From NCBI RefSeq assembly GCF_015841355.1, contig NZ_CP064908.1:2666001-2730000 (forward strand): a DNA stretch of 64,000 nucleotides, in the 5' to 3' direction. Origin of the DNA: Synechococcus sp. CBW1107 (lineage in GTDB: Bacteria; Cyanobacteriota; Cyanobacteriia; PCC-6307; Cyanobiaceae). The position numbers were made by a program, and so were the translations under genes. The number at the start of each line of letters is the position of its first letter. The stretch's first letter is position 1. Below the pieces are notes generated by a model that was not told where the DNA came from, did not search any database, and saw only the letters and a program-made list of their open reading frames with translations. This document shows, piece by piece, positions 32,008-40,590 of this stretch.

Positions 32008-32793
32008 TCACCAGGGAATGAGTGTCCCGTCCCAGGCCAGAAAGCGGCCGGAGTGGGCTGGTGTCTGGGCGGCGATCACAGCGAGCAGGTGGTGGGCGGC
32101 CCGCTCTGGAGTGAACAGCTGCTCGGCCGGCACCGAGCGGCGGAAGGGTTCCGAGAGCGCCGTGGCGGTGGTGCCCGGATGCAGCAGGCTCACGCAGGCC
32201 AGGGGCAGACGCCGCTCCCATTCCAGGGCCAGGCAGCGCAACAACTGGTTCTGGGCGGCCTTGGCGGCTCTGTAGCCGTACCATCCCCCCAGGCGGTTGT
32301 CGCCGATGCTGCCCACCCGGGCCGAGAGGCTGGCGAAGTGCAGCGGTTTCTGGCGGGGCAGCAGGGGCTCCAGGGCCCTGGCCAGCAGCACCGGGCCATA
32401 GGCATTCACGCTGAACAGGCGCTGCAGCGAGTCCCGTCGCAGCTGCTGCAGTCGTTTCTCCGGCTGCAGCGCGCCGTCGTGGAGCAGACCGGCGGTGTTG
32501 ATCACCAGCCGCAGGCGCACGTCTTCATCCTGCAGCCGGCTGGTGCAGGCTTCGAGGCTGGAATCGTCCGTGAGATCGAGGTCAAGCACCCGTTCGGGCG
32601 GCACCACGCTCCCGGCCGGCCAAGGCCGCCGGCTGGTGGCCCACAGCCTCAGGCCGGGCGCCCGCTGTGCCAGAGCCTCGAGCAGGGCCAGGCCGATCCC
32701 GCCGCCGCCCACCACCAGGGCATCCCCCTGCCAGTGCTCAAGCCCCTGGGGCTCCTCAGGGGCTCCAGCTCCCGAGGCTGGGGTCGACGACAT
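32008..32793 (-). CDS. Short-chain dehydrogenase/reductase family protein
   Basis: The 261-aa product has the SDR layout: a nucleotide loop (LVVGGGGIGLALLEAL) where GGGGIG replaces the usual TGxxxGIG, an ATSRRPWP segment typical of NADP-binding turns, VINTAGLLHDG (NAG-type), the SLSARVGSIGD segment with the catalytic Ser, and the YGYRAAKAAQ active-site Tyr and Lys. It is closest in character to CsgA-like SDRs. The start is the ATG at 32793, 37 nt from the divergent gpsA start. The substrate is unknown. Confidence 0.8.
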   Translation of the reverse strand: MSSTPASGAGAPEEPQGLEHWQGDALVVGGGGIGLALLEALAQRAPGLRLWATSRRPWPAGSVVPPERVLDLDLTDDSSLEACTSRLQDEDVRLRLVINTAGLLHDGALQPEKRLQQLRRDSLQRLFSVNAYGPVLLARALEPLLPRQKPLHFASLSARVGSIGDNRLGGWYGYRAAKAAQNQLLRCLALEWERRLPLACVSLLHPGTTATALSEPFRRSVPAEQLFTPERAAHHLLAVIAAQTPAHSGRFLAWDGTLIPW

Positions 32794-32830
32794 GGGCAGG
32801 TCCAGAAGGGGAATGGCTCATGATGGCCCG

Positions 32831-33748
32831 ATGGCACTGAGCATCGGCATCTACGGGCAAGGCGCTTGGGGCCGCGCCCTTGGCCAGGTGTTCCAGCAGG
32901 GCGGTCACCGGCTCAGGACCTGGTCGCGCCGTGACGGCGGTGAACCTGCCGCGCTGCTGGCGGATCAGGATGTGATCGTCTGCGCCATCGCCATGGCCGG
33001 CGTTCCGGAGCTCTCCCAGCGGCTCTCGTCCCACTGGCCCCCGGGGCTGCCGTTGATCAGCTGCACCAAGGGACTGAATCTTCAGCAGCGCCTCACCGCG
33101 TCCCAGCTCTGGCAGCGCTCGATCCCGTCGCTGTCCAGCCTGGTGCTCAGTGGACCCAACCTGGCCGGTGAGCTGCAGGGGGGGCTGCCGGCGGCCAGTG
33201 TGCTGGCTTCGCTTCACTCGGATCTGGCCCGGTCGCTGCAGCAGGACCTCAGCAGTGATCAACTCCGGCTTTACACCAACACCGATCCGATCGGCACCGA
33301 ACTCTCCGGTGCCCTCAAGAACGTGATGGCCGTGGCGGCCGGTGTCTGCGATGGCCTGGGCCTCGGAGCCAATGCCAAGGCCTCCCTGCTCACCCGTGGG
33401 CTGGCGGAGATGGGCCGCCTCAGCCAGCAGCTGGGCGGCGACCCCGACACGCTCTACGGCCTGGCCGGACTGGGGGATCTGCTGGCCACGGCCAACAGCC
33501 GCCTCAGCCGCAACTATCGCTTCGGTCTGCACCTGGCGGAGGGACTCTCCGCCGAGGAGGCGATCCGGGTCATCGGGGCCACGGTGGAGGGCCCATCGAC
33601 GGCCGTCGCGGCCCTGGCGCTGGGGGAGCAGGGCGGGGCCCGCCTGCCGATCTGCGCTCAGGTGGTCGGTCTGATCGAGGGACGCATCACCCCCTCCGAG
33701 GCGGTTCGTGCCCTGATGGAGCGGGATCTGAAACCCGAGGAACGATGA
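32831..33748 (+). CDS. gpsA: Glycerol-3-phosphate dehydrogenase [NAD(P)+]
   Basis: GpsA reduces dihydroxyacetone phosphate to glycerol-3-phosphate for membrane lipid synthesis. The 305-aa protein has the Rossmann start SIGIYGQGAWGRALGQVF, the SGPNLAGEL segment, and the catalytic GTELSGALKNVMAVAAGVCDG with the active-site Lys, then RGLAEMGRL and the GLGDLLATANSRLSRN helix. The ATG at 32831 is the family-like start; the frame upstream lies antisense to the SDR gene. It ends with an ATGA overlap with the PhzF gene, which suggests coupled translation. Confidence 0.94.
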   Translation: MALSIGIYGQGAWGRALGQVFQQGGHRLRTWSRRDGGEPAALLADQDVIVCAIAMAGVPELSQRLSSHWPPGLPLISCTKGLNLQQRLTASQLWQRSIPSLSSLVLSGPNLAGELQGGLPAASVLASLHSDLARSLQQDLSSDQLRLYTNTDPIGTELSGALKNVMAVAAGVCDGLGLGANAKASLLTRGLAEMGRLSQQLGGDPDTLYGLAGLGDLLATANSRLSRNYRFGLHLAEGLSAEEAIRVIGATVEGPSTAVAALALGEQGGARLPICAQVVGLIEGRITPSEAVRALMERDLKPEER

Positions 33749-34674
33749 GCGACGGCGCTCTGCCGGCCGTACTGATCACCGCGTTCGCCGAGCGGCCACT
33801 CCAGGGCAACGGTGCCGCGGTGGTGGCCCTGGAACGTCCAGCCCCGGCCGACTGGATGCAGGCGGTCGCAGCCCAGCTGCGGCAGTCGGAAACGGCGTTC
33901 CTGCTGCCCCTGGAGACCCTCGTGCCTGCTGGTGAAGCCGCGGGCGGCTGGGCCCTGCGCTGGTTCACGCCCAGCTGTGAGGTCCCCCTCTGCGGCCACG
34001 CCACCTTGGCCTCCGCCCTGGCCCTTGGCCACTGGGGGCTGCTGGGGCCGGGGAGCTCCACCCGCCTGCACAGCCGCTCAGGGCCACTGCTGGTGAGTCT
34101 GAGCACGTCGAGTGGCGACCGCGCCCAGCTGGTCCTCCCCTCGGCGGGTCTCGAGCCTTCGCCCCTGCCCGTTGAGCCGGGTCCGTCGCTGCGGGGAACG
34201 CCGCTGCGCAGCTGGCGATCGAACCTGGGCTACTGGGTGGTCCTGATGCCACCGGACCACGACCTGGCCGGTCTTGATGGTGAGGCCCTCGCCGAGGAAT
34301 TGCCCCCTGAGCTGCGGCGGGGCCTGGTGCTGATGCAGGCCTTGGCGGCCAGCGGCCGCTCCCCCTCGGTGCAGGGGTTGCCGGCTGACTACCAGTTGCG
34401 GTTCCTGGCACCGGGCCTCGGCATCCGTGAAGATCCGGTAACGGGATCGGCCCATGCCCTGGTGGCCCCATGGTGGTGTGATCAGCTGGGGCGCGAGCGG
34501 GTGGTGGGCTGGCAACCCTCCCCCCAGGGGGGCGGGATGGTGTGCGAACGGCTGTCTTCAGGCATGATCCGCCTGTCGGGTTCGGGTCAACTGCTGTGGG
34601 ATGGCCGCTTGAGCGCTGGTGTCGACGCTGGAGAAGCCGGGGACTGGAGCTGCTGTCTGCCCGGCCCGGGCTGA
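33745..34674 (+). CDS. PhzF family isomerase-like protein
   Basis: The 309-aa protein has the hot-dog-like PhzF double fold. Family markers are the N-terminal TAFAERPLQGNGAAVVAL, the SETAFLLPL segment with the catalytic Glu, FTPSCEVPLCGHATLASA, and RFLAPGLGIREDPVTGSAH in the second half. PhzF relatives act as isomerases in phenazine and other pathways; no phenazine genes are nearby, so the substrate is unknown. It starts with ATG inside the gpsA stop (4-nt overlap). The following SpoIID-type gene overlaps its end. Confidence 0.85.
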   Translation: MSDGALPAVLITAFAERPLQGNGAAVVALERPAPADWMQAVAAQLRQSETAFLLPLETLVPAGEAAGGWALRWFTPSCEVPLCGHATLASALALGHWGLLGPGSSTRLHSRSGPLLVSLSTSSGDRAQLVLPSAGLEPSPLPVEPGPSLRGTPLRSWRSNLGYWVVLMPPDHDLAGLDGEALAEELPPELRRGLVLMQALAASGRSPSVQGLPADYQLRFLAPGLGIREDPVTGSAHALVAPWWCDQLGRERVVGWQPSPQGGGMVCERLSSGMIRLSGSGQLLWDGRLSAGVDAGEAGDWSCCLPGPG

Positions 34675-35654
34675 ACCGTGTTCTGGTCACCGCACCGCTG
34701 AGCGTTGTGGCCCTGGGCCTTGGCTTCCTGGCCCAGCAGGCGTTCACCGAGCCTCGCTCCAGCCTCGATGCGAAGGTGATGGAGGCTCTGTTGCCGGCCA
34801 CCGCTGCCGACGACCCCGACCGTCAGGCCGAGGCCCGGCAGCTGCAGGAGATCCAGGCGCGCCGAGCCGACGCAGCCCTCTCTCCACCCTCCTCCGGGAC
34901 GGCCGCCGCCGGCGACCTGGCCCTGGCCGAGCCAGCCGCTGGCCGGCCCGTTCCTCTGGAGGCGCGGGTGGCTCTGCTGCGTCAGGCGGGACGGCCCACG
35001 CTCTCGGCCATGGGCCCCTGGCAACTGCTCGACGGCGAGGGCCGGGTGCTGCTCCGCGGGGGCGCCGGTGAGTCCGTGGACTGGAGTCGTCAGACCAGCG
35101 CTGATCTCTGGCTGGAGAGTGCAGGCGGCCAGGCCTTGCTGGTCAACGGATTGCCCTATGAAGGCCGACTGCGGCTGCTGCGGGAGGGTGGTGGCATCAC
35201 ACCGATCAACCATCTGCCGCTGGAGCGGTACATCGCCTCGGTGGTGGGGGCTGAAATGCCCAGTTCCTGGTCGATGGAGGCGCTCAAGGCCCAGGCGGTG
35301 GCCGCGCGCTCCTATGCCCTGGCCCATCTGGCCCGGCCCGCCAACCGCTACTGGCATCTGGGCGACACGACCCGCTGGCAGGCCTACCGGGGACTGGAAT
35401 CGGTCACGGCCCGGACCCGGGAGGCCACCGAACGCACGAATGGCCTGATCCTGAGCTATCAGGGGGGCATCGTCGAGAGCCTCTACGCCGCCAACTCCCA
35501 GATCACCCTGGAGGCCCATGGGCACCTGGGGGCCAGCATGAGCCAGGAGGGTGCCCAGCAACTGGCCAGTCAAGGCATGCGCTACAACCAGATCCTTGGT
35601 CACTACTACCAGGGGGCATCCCTGGCGCGGTTGCAGATCGGTGGAGCGAGCTGA
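34596..35654 (+). CDS. SpoIID/LytB domain protein
   Basis: The product has an N-terminal basic and hydrophobic anchor (RVLVTAPLSVVALGLGFLA) and a C-terminal SpoIID/LytB domain: INHLPLERYIASVVGAEMP, SMEALKAQAVAARSYAL, and RTNGLILSYQGGIVESLY. SpoIID enzymes are peptidoglycan lytic transglycosylases; in cyanobacteria these proteins probably act in wall remodelling. I use the GTG at 34596 (352 aa), which overlaps PhzF by 79 nt; the frame opens at 34542, and a later, shorter start is possible. The following gene overlaps its stop by 14 nt. The start is uncertain, the family is clear. Confidence 0.85.
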   Translation: MGWPLERWCRRWRSRGLELLSARPGLNRVLVTAPLSVVALGLGFLAQQAFTEPRSSLDAKVMEALLPATAADDPDRQAEARQLQEIQARRADAALSPPSSGTAAAGDLALAEPAAGRPVPLEARVALLRQAGRPTLSAMGPWQLLDGEGRVLLRGGAGESVDWSRQTSADLWLESAGGQALLVNGLPYEGRLRLLREGGGITPINHLPLERYIASVVGAEMPSSWSMEALKAQAVAARSYALAHLARPANRYWHLGDTTRWQAYRGLESVTARTREATERTNGLILSYQGGIVESLYAANSQITLEAHGHLGASMSQEGAQQLASQGMRYNQILGHYYQGASLARLQIGGAS

Positions 35655-36471
35655 GCGCTTCTGGGCCGAAGCTCTCGAGCGCAGCCGTCATGCTCTGGTG
35701 AGCGGCAGCCTCGTTCCCCTGGAGACCGAGCTGATCCCCCCCCGGGGCTGGGAACCCTTCCAGCTCCGCCGCCTGCTCTCCGCCACCCCGAAGCACCTGG
35801 GGGCCCAGGGGCCGAAGCCCAACCCCTTCCGACCCTGGGATCCGCACCTGCAGGTACGCCTGCTGGGACGCCGTCATCTGCTGCTGCTCAACAAGTACCC
35901 CGTTCAGGCAGGCCATGTTCTGCTGATCACCCAGGGCTATGAGCCCCAGTCGGGCTGGCTCGGGGAGGGCGACTGGGCGGCGGTGGCCCGGGTGGATGCC
36001 GACACCGGCGGGCTCTGGTTCTTCAACAGCTGTGCCGAGGCCGGGGCCAGCCAGCCCCACCGCCACCTCCAGCTGCTTCCGCGCCATGGAGACGAGGTGG
36101 TCTGTCCGCTGGATCAGCTCCTGCGGGCCCAGCTGGCTGGAGAGGACCGGCCCTGGCCCTGGGCCTACAGACTCAGCCCCCGCATGCCCGGCGATGGGGC
36201 CGAAGCCCTGTTGTCCACTTACCACGCCCATGCCCAGTCCCTCGGTCTCGGCGAGCCCGCCAGCGACCCCAGGCCCCGCCATCCCTACAACCTGATCTTC
36301 ACGGATCACTGGTTCCTGACGGTGCGGCGGGTGCGGGAGCACGTGGCGGGCTTCAGCGTGAATGCTCTCGGGTTCACCGGTTACCTGCTGCTCAGCGAGC
36401 GCTCGGAGTTGGCCTGGCTGCAGCGTGAGGGGCCCTGGGCCCTGCTGCAGGCGGTGGCGGCGAGGGGCTGA
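35641..36471 (+). CDS. Ap4A phosphorylase / ATP adenylyltransferase (HIT-like)
   Basis: The 276-aa enzyme phosphorolyses diadenosine tetraphosphate to ADP and ATP. Its HIT-superfamily active site is SQPHRHLQLLPR (HxHxQ type). Other markers are NPFRPWDPHL, LLLLNKYPVQAGHVLLIT (substrate strand) and RHPYNLIFTDHWFLTVRR in the C-terminal half. The GTG at 35641 overlaps the SpoIID-type gene by 14 nt. The frame before it, from 35551, is antisense-like and rejected. It is the last gene of a run of closely spaced or overlapping genes from gpsA. Confidence 0.88.
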   Translation: MERAERFWAEALERSRHALVSGSLVPLETELIPPRGWEPFQLRRLLSATPKHLGAQGPKPNPFRPWDPHLQVRLLGRRHLLLLNKYPVQAGHVLLITQGYEPQSGWLGEGDWAAVARVDADTGGLWFFNSCAEAGASQPHRHLQLLPRHGDEVVCPLDQLLRAQLAGEDRPWPWAYRLSPRMPGDGAEALLSTYHAHAQSLGLGEPASDPRPRHPYNLIFTDHWFLTVRRVREHVAGFSVNALGFTGYLLLSERSELAWLQREGPWALLQAVAARG

Positions 36472-36572
36472 GACCCCAGACCCCAGACCGGACGCTGGCT
36501 CGCATCGCCTCCGAGCCGATCAGATCGACTCGGCCCGGGTCGGCTCGCCGCTGATCGGTCGCCGCGAACGTT

Positions 36573-36586
36573 CCGTGATTTCACGG
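36573..36586. repeat. Short palindrome upstream of the sigma factor gene
   Basis: CCGTGA-TT-TCACGG is a perfect 6-bp inverted repeat with a 2-nt centre, about 103 nt upstream of the sigma factor start in a 217-nt gap. The same gap opens with a triple AGACCCC tandem at about 36471-36488. It could be a regulator site; there is no direct evidence. Confidence 0.3.
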
Positions 36587-36688
36587 TTGCCGGACCCTGC
36601 CGATGGGTCCGTATCTGGAAAGGGGGCAGCGACCGACCGTCGGCGCTCCCTGATCCGGCTCCCTCTACATCCACCTGTCTCGACTGCG

Positions 36689-37456
36689 ATGACCAGTGCT
36701 TCCCTGCTTCGACCCCGCTCCAGCCGCCCTGTCCTGAGCCGCGCTCTGCGCCAGCGCAACGACAGGGTGGCCCGACACCTGGAGCTGGTGCGACCGATCG
36801 CGCACCACTACAGCTCCCTCTGTCGTGAAGGTCGCGACGATCTCACCCAGGTGGGTCTGCTGGGCCTGCTCAGGGCGGCCGAGTTGTTTCAGAGCGACCA
36901 GGGCACACCGTTCGAGGCCTTTGCCCGCCATCACATCCGCGGGGCCATCCTCCACTACCTCCGCGACCAGGCGCCGGTGATCCGGTTACCCCGGCGTCAG
37001 CGGGAACTGGAGGACCGTGTGCGCCGGCTTCAGCAGAGCCAGTCCCTGGCCAACGCCAGCCTGCACACGCTGCTGGGCCTGAGCGAGGTCCAGTGGCAGC
37101 GCTTCGAGCAGCTGCGCCAGATGGACAGAACGGTGAGCCTGGAAGGGGAGGAGGAGCGACTCGCCGCCGCCGAGCCCGAGACGGAGGAGGTCCCCGGAGA
37201 CGGCGAGGCCGGTGAGCGGATCATGGCGCTGCTGGCCCAGCTGGAGCATCGCCAGCGCACCGTCGTCAGGGAGGTGGTGCTGGCGGGAGCGAGCCTCAGG
37301 GCCACGGCCCGCAAGATGCAGGTCAGCCCGATGACCGTTCACCGCCTGCTGGCCCGGGCGCTGGAGACCTTGAGACAGCGCCTGGACGGGGAGGGGTTGG
37401 GCTTCAGCCCTGCTCCTGGCTCCCATCGCGGACCATCTGCTTCTCCAGCGTGCTGA
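36689..37456 (+). CDS. Group 3 (SigF-like) RNA polymerase sigma factor
   Basis: The 255-aa sigma-70 family factor lacks the region 1.1 and the group 2 core. Region 2 is visible as DDLTQVGLLGLLRAAELFQ and TPFEAFARHHIRGAILHYL followed by RD. Region 4 is the LRATARKMQVSPMTVHRLLA helix-turn-helix, after a region with a Glu-rich linker. This pattern fits the group 3 SigF/SigG lineage of cyanobacteria, which controls stress or pilus-related genes in Synechocystis. The ATG at 36689 is the only family-like start. The target promoters cannot be inferred. Its 3' end overlaps a small opposite-strand gene by 53 nt. Confidence 0.82.
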   Translation: MTSASLLRPRSSRPVLSRALRQRNDRVARHLELVRPIAHHYSSLCREGRDDLTQVGLLGLLRAAELFQSDQGTPFEAFARHHIRGAILHYLRDQAPVIRLPRRQRELEDRVRRLQQSQSLANASLHTLLGLSEVQWQRFEQLRQMDRTVSLEGEEERLAAAEPETEEVPGDGEAGERIMALLAQLEHRQRTVVREVVLAGASLRATARKMQVSPMTVHRLLARALETLRQRLDGEGLGFSPAPGSHRGPSASPAC

Positions 37457-37514
37457 TCGCGGCATTCACCGCAGCCAGTTGCCGCTCGACCCCGTCCCGC
37501 CAGTAGGTGAGCAT
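37404..37514 (-). CDS. Possible very small protein
   Basis: From the ATG at 37514 the frame gives 36 aa (MLTYWRDGVERQLAAV, then NAAISTLEKQMVRDG). It has a clear amphipathic helix but no known motif. It overlaps the sigma factor 3' end by 53 nt. The frame extends upstream to 37598, but that part is not convincing. It could be a real small protein or a fortuitous frame; only conservation in related genomes would decide. Confidence 0.35.
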   Translation of the reverse strand: MLTYWRDGVERQLAAVNAAISTLEKQMVRDGSQEQG

Positions 37515-37780
37515 GTGCAGCTTGCGCTCCTGATGCTGACGGCGGCTGGCTGCGGGGTCGCAGCCGGAAGCACCGAAGCAGGGCAAGGGAGGAAACATGA
37601 GAAAATGTCACGTGTACGGAGGACGGTTCTAGCGAGCGGTCCACCCCTGATGCGCCGTCTCCTGTTCACGGGGCCGCGACGCAGGTGCCGGCGAGACCTC
37701 CCTCCAGTCAAGGGCCCTGCCCCAGCGGACTCAGGAGCGACGTCCTCAAAACCGCAACGCAGTCCCAGTTGAGATTCAGA

Positions 37781-39505
37781 GTGCGAACATTAGGTCCCAT
37801 TGGTCTCACTGCAGTTGCCGCCTTCTCCGGCACGGCCGGCGCGGTTCTGGAAGCACCTGTTGCCAGGGCCACCTACGTCCCGCTGATGGCTGGACAGGCC
37901 GCGCGTCCCCTCCAGGGGCGTTTCAACTCCGTGCCGGTGCTCCACTCCAACCAGCCGGAGGAGGTGTTCGGCCCCGGCATTCTGGTGAACACGGCCCCTG
38001 GATCGGCGGTGGCCAGGGAAACCGGCCAGAGACTGCGCAATGCCGACTTCACCTTCAACGGTGAATTCGGTCTGCACATGCATCACAAGTATTACCCCGA
38101 GGATGCCACCCGCCTCGGCTACGGCCTGGTGCGCGGACAGCTCACACTGGCCACGATCGTGATGAACCCCGGCTCGAGGCCGGTCACGCTCGAATTCGAC
38201 CGCGGGGCCGTGCGCAACAGCTTCGAGGCGCCCTACCTCGCCAACCATCTGATGGGGGTCAAGCCCCTGGGCCCCAGGCCCTGGAACACGGGGCCCGGCG
38301 ACGCCACTGCGGTGATCATGCTGCGCAACCAGCTCGACTCGAAGCTGCCAGAGCGCATCACCATCCCCGCCAACAGCCGGGTTGTTCTGTTCCACACCCA
38401 GCTTCCTGCCCGTGGCATCGCCAACGGCCTGCTGAGCGGACGCAGTGATGGTCCCTTCCAGATGGCGGTGGTGGCCGCGGAGGACCCCCGCACCGAGGCC
38501 GATCTGTTCGCGGTTCTCGATCAAGGGGTGCTGGCCCCGGGCCGCACCTACCTGAGCATGCTGCCTCAGATCCAGAACCGGCAGGTGTTCTCCCGCGTTG
38601 GTGGAGTGGCTCTCGGCGATGCCTTCCAGGCCAGCATCAGCCACGATCTGAGTCAGGCCTCCCTGCATGTGCCCTTCACCAGCACCAACCGCCACCATTT
38701 CGGCACCGGTGAGATCCAGGTGAATGCCCTGGCCAGCCGCATGATCGATTCGTCCCTCGACAACGTGGGCACCTACGGCGTGCGCTTCGCCGTCGAGCTG
38801 AACCTGAAGGGCTCAGGACCCTATGAACTGGTCTTCAGCCACCCCACGGCCAATGGCCGTCAGTTCACGGCGTTTCGCGGATCGATCGGCATCGAAACCG
38901 ACGAGGGGTATCGCGAAGTCCATGTGGGCATGCGCTCCGGTGAAAGCCTCTCCCTGACCCCGTTGGTTCTGCGCCCCGGCGTCAACAACCGCGTCAAGGT
39001 GAGCATGGTCTACCCAGCCGATGCCACCCCGGGTCACCTGCTCAGCGTGGTCCCGGCCTATCAGCTTGCCCAGCTGCGCGAGCGTGAGCGCCAGGTTGAG
39101 ATCGCCCGCTTGGCCGCTGCCGAAGCGGCGGCCGCCAAGCGCAGGAGCACTCCTGCCGCCCCCCCGCCGTCGGTGGCGGGTGCTCAGCGCGCTCCAGTTC
39201 CCGCCGCCGCGGTCCCACCGGCCACCCCCGCCCGTCGCCCCACCAGACCAGCCATTGCCAGGCCCACTCCGCCCCCGCCGCTGCCCAGACCGGCGATCGT
39301 GCCGGCCTGGTTGCCTCCCCTGCCTCCGATGCGGCTGCTGAACCGGGCGCCTGCGGGCCCGCCTGCCGTCGCGGAAGTGCCCGTGGGCACATCCGCCCCG
39401 GCCCTCCCCCCAGGAGACTCGAGTTCTGCGGGATCGCTACGACGAGGCCGCCGATGCCCAGCAACGCTTCCTCAGGCAGTTGATGGGCCGTTAAGCCCGA
39501 CCTGA
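37781..39505 (+). CDS. DUF3370 family exported protein with Pro-rich tail
   Basis: The 574-aa product starts with a GTG at 37781 (short basic N-terminus, then IGLTAVAAFSGTAGAVL, signal-like). The body from about 25 to 440 matches DUF3370, an exported cyanobacterial family with no known role: YVPLMAGQAARPLQG, FGLHMHHKYYPEDAT, AVVAAEDPRTEADLFAVL and LKGSGPYELVFSHPTANG. A Pro/Ala-rich tail follows. Near the end there is a probable one-base frameshift at the C-run at 39406-39411. Dropping one base lets the reading continue as ETRVLRDRYDEAADAQQRFL and a stop at 39492-39494, while the annotated end is a low-complexity sequence. The family is secure; the C-terminus is doubtful. Confidence 0.8.
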   Translation: MRTLGPIGLTAVAAFSGTAGAVLEAPVARATYVPLMAGQAARPLQGRFNSVPVLHSNQPEEVFGPGILVNTAPGSAVARETGQRLRNADFTFNGEFGLHMHHKYYPEDATRLGYGLVRGQLTLATIVMNPGSRPVTLEFDRGAVRNSFEAPYLANHLMGVKPLGPRPWNTGPGDATAVIMLRNQLDSKLPERITIPANSRVVLFHTQLPARGIANGLLSGRSDGPFQMAVVAAEDPRTEADLFAVLDQGVLAPGRTYLSMLPQIQNRQVFSRVGGVALGDAFQASISHDLSQASLHVPFTSTNRHHFGTGEIQVNALASRMIDSSLDNVGTYGVRFAVELNLKGSGPYELVFSHPTANGRQFTAFRGSIGIETDEGYREVHVGMRSGESLSLTPLVLRPGVNNRVKVSMVYPADATPGHLLSVVPAYQLAQLRERERQVEIARLAAAEAAAAKRRSTPAAPPPSVAGAQRAPVPAAAVPPATPARRPTRPAIARPTPPPPLPRPAIVPAWLPPLPPMRLLNRAPAGPPAVAEVPVGTSAPALPPGDSSSAGSLRRGRRCPATLPQAVDGPLSPT

Positions 39506-39515
39506 TCAGGTTGCC

Positions 39516-40565
39516 GTGCCTCCCGACGACACGAAAGCGGATCGCCAGAGAATTCAGCTGATCCTGCCCGTCGCGCAGGTGGCTCAGATCGATGAGCTGT
39601 GCAGACAGCTTGGCCACCGCAGCCGCGGTGCCCTGCTGGAGCGTCTGCTGGATGATCTCTTCCCCAGCGCCGATGGTCTGGACGAGGAGCGGGATGAGGA
39701 GGGCTCCGGCGAGGAGGAGGAACTGGATGCCTGCCGGGCCCTGGTGCTGGTCACTGGGCAGGGGGGCGAGCTTCTCTCCGGCGATGCCGCGGATCGGCAG
39801 CCTGATCCAGGCGATGAGCCCTTGCCGGAGCTGCTGGCCAGGGTCCCCCGTCGCGAGCAGCCGAGGGAGCCGCGAGAGGCCGCGGGGGGGGGGACCGGGA
39901 TCGATCTGCCTGGCTTCGTGCGGCAGTCGTCGGCGCGCCTGAGGCGCAGCCTGCACCCCCGCCCCACCGCGGCTGGTGAACCGCTGCCTTCGGTGGAGGC
40001 CGCCGAACTGGATCAGGCCTTGCTCGCTGCCGATGAGCATTGGCTCAACCTCTACGGCACGGCGGCGAATGAGGCGGTACTGGAAGCTGCCATGCTCTGG
40101 CTGGCCCGCGACATCTGGGCCCAGTCGGATCAGTCGGAGGGGCGGCCCTTCACCTGGGCTCTGATGGAGCAGTGGATCAGCGGCTTCGTGAGTGGCTGGC
40201 CACCGGGGCCGCCCGGGTTCAACCGAGTGATCGTGGCCGCTGGCCTGCTGGAGGATCCCTTCAGCACCGGCACACTCACCCTGCGGGTCCCCACCTTGAT
40301 TCGCCGGTTCGTGCACCGCTTTCGCCGGCGTCGCCAGGGAACGTCCTTCCAGACTCTCGAGCACACGATGACGCTGCAGGGAGCCTTGAAGGTGCTGGCC
40401 CTGCCCACGGCGCCGGGTCACCAGCTCAGCCTCAACCAGATCCGGGAGGCCTACCGCGAACAGGCCATGAGCCACCATCCCGATTCAGGCGGGAGTGCCG
40501 ACGCGATGCGCCGCCTCAATGAGGCCTATCAATTGCTCAAGGAGCTCTACCGACGGTCGGCCTGA
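39516..40565 (+). CDS. Ribbon-helix-helix-like/J-domain protein, function unknown
   Basis: The 349-aa product joins three parts. Residues about 8-50 (RIQLILPVAQVAQIDELCRQ then LGHRSRGALLERLLDDLF) look like a ribbon-helix-helix DNA-binding segment. Residues 55-165 are acidic and low-complexity. The middle (about 170-295) is helical and unrecognised, and residues about 298-349 form a J-domain-like end with the HPD motif at His321-Asp323 (YREQAMSHHPDSGG). J-domains activate Hsp70 partners. The start is a GTG at 39516, 10 nt after the DUF3370 stop. The gene contains a run of ten G at 39884-39893 in the low-complexity part, where slippage would break the frame. Confidence 0.75.
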   Translation: MPPDDTKADRQRIQLILPVAQVAQIDELCRQLGHRSRGALLERLLDDLFPSADGLDEERDEEGSGEEEELDACRALVLVTGQGGELLSGDAADRQPDPGDEPLPELLARVPRREQPREPREAAGGGTGIDLPGFVRQSSARLRRSLHPRPTAAGEPLPSVEAAELDQALLAADEHWLNLYGTAANEAVLEAAMLWLARDIWAQSDQSEGRPFTWALMEQWISGFVSGWPPGPPGFNRVIVAAGLLEDPFSTGTLTLRVPTLIRRFVHRFRRRRQGTSFQTLEHTMTLQGALKVLALPTAPGHQLSLNQIREAYREQAMSHHPDSGGSADAMRRLNEAYQLLKELYRRSA

Positions 40566-40590
40566 ACAGCACATCCTGGTGTTGCAGCTG

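Noticed and set aside
37588-37600. Yfr2-like GGAAACA motif upstream of the DUF3370 gene
   Set aside because: The motif is short and no surrounding stem matches the Yfr2 family; it is better explained as a ribosome-binding site.
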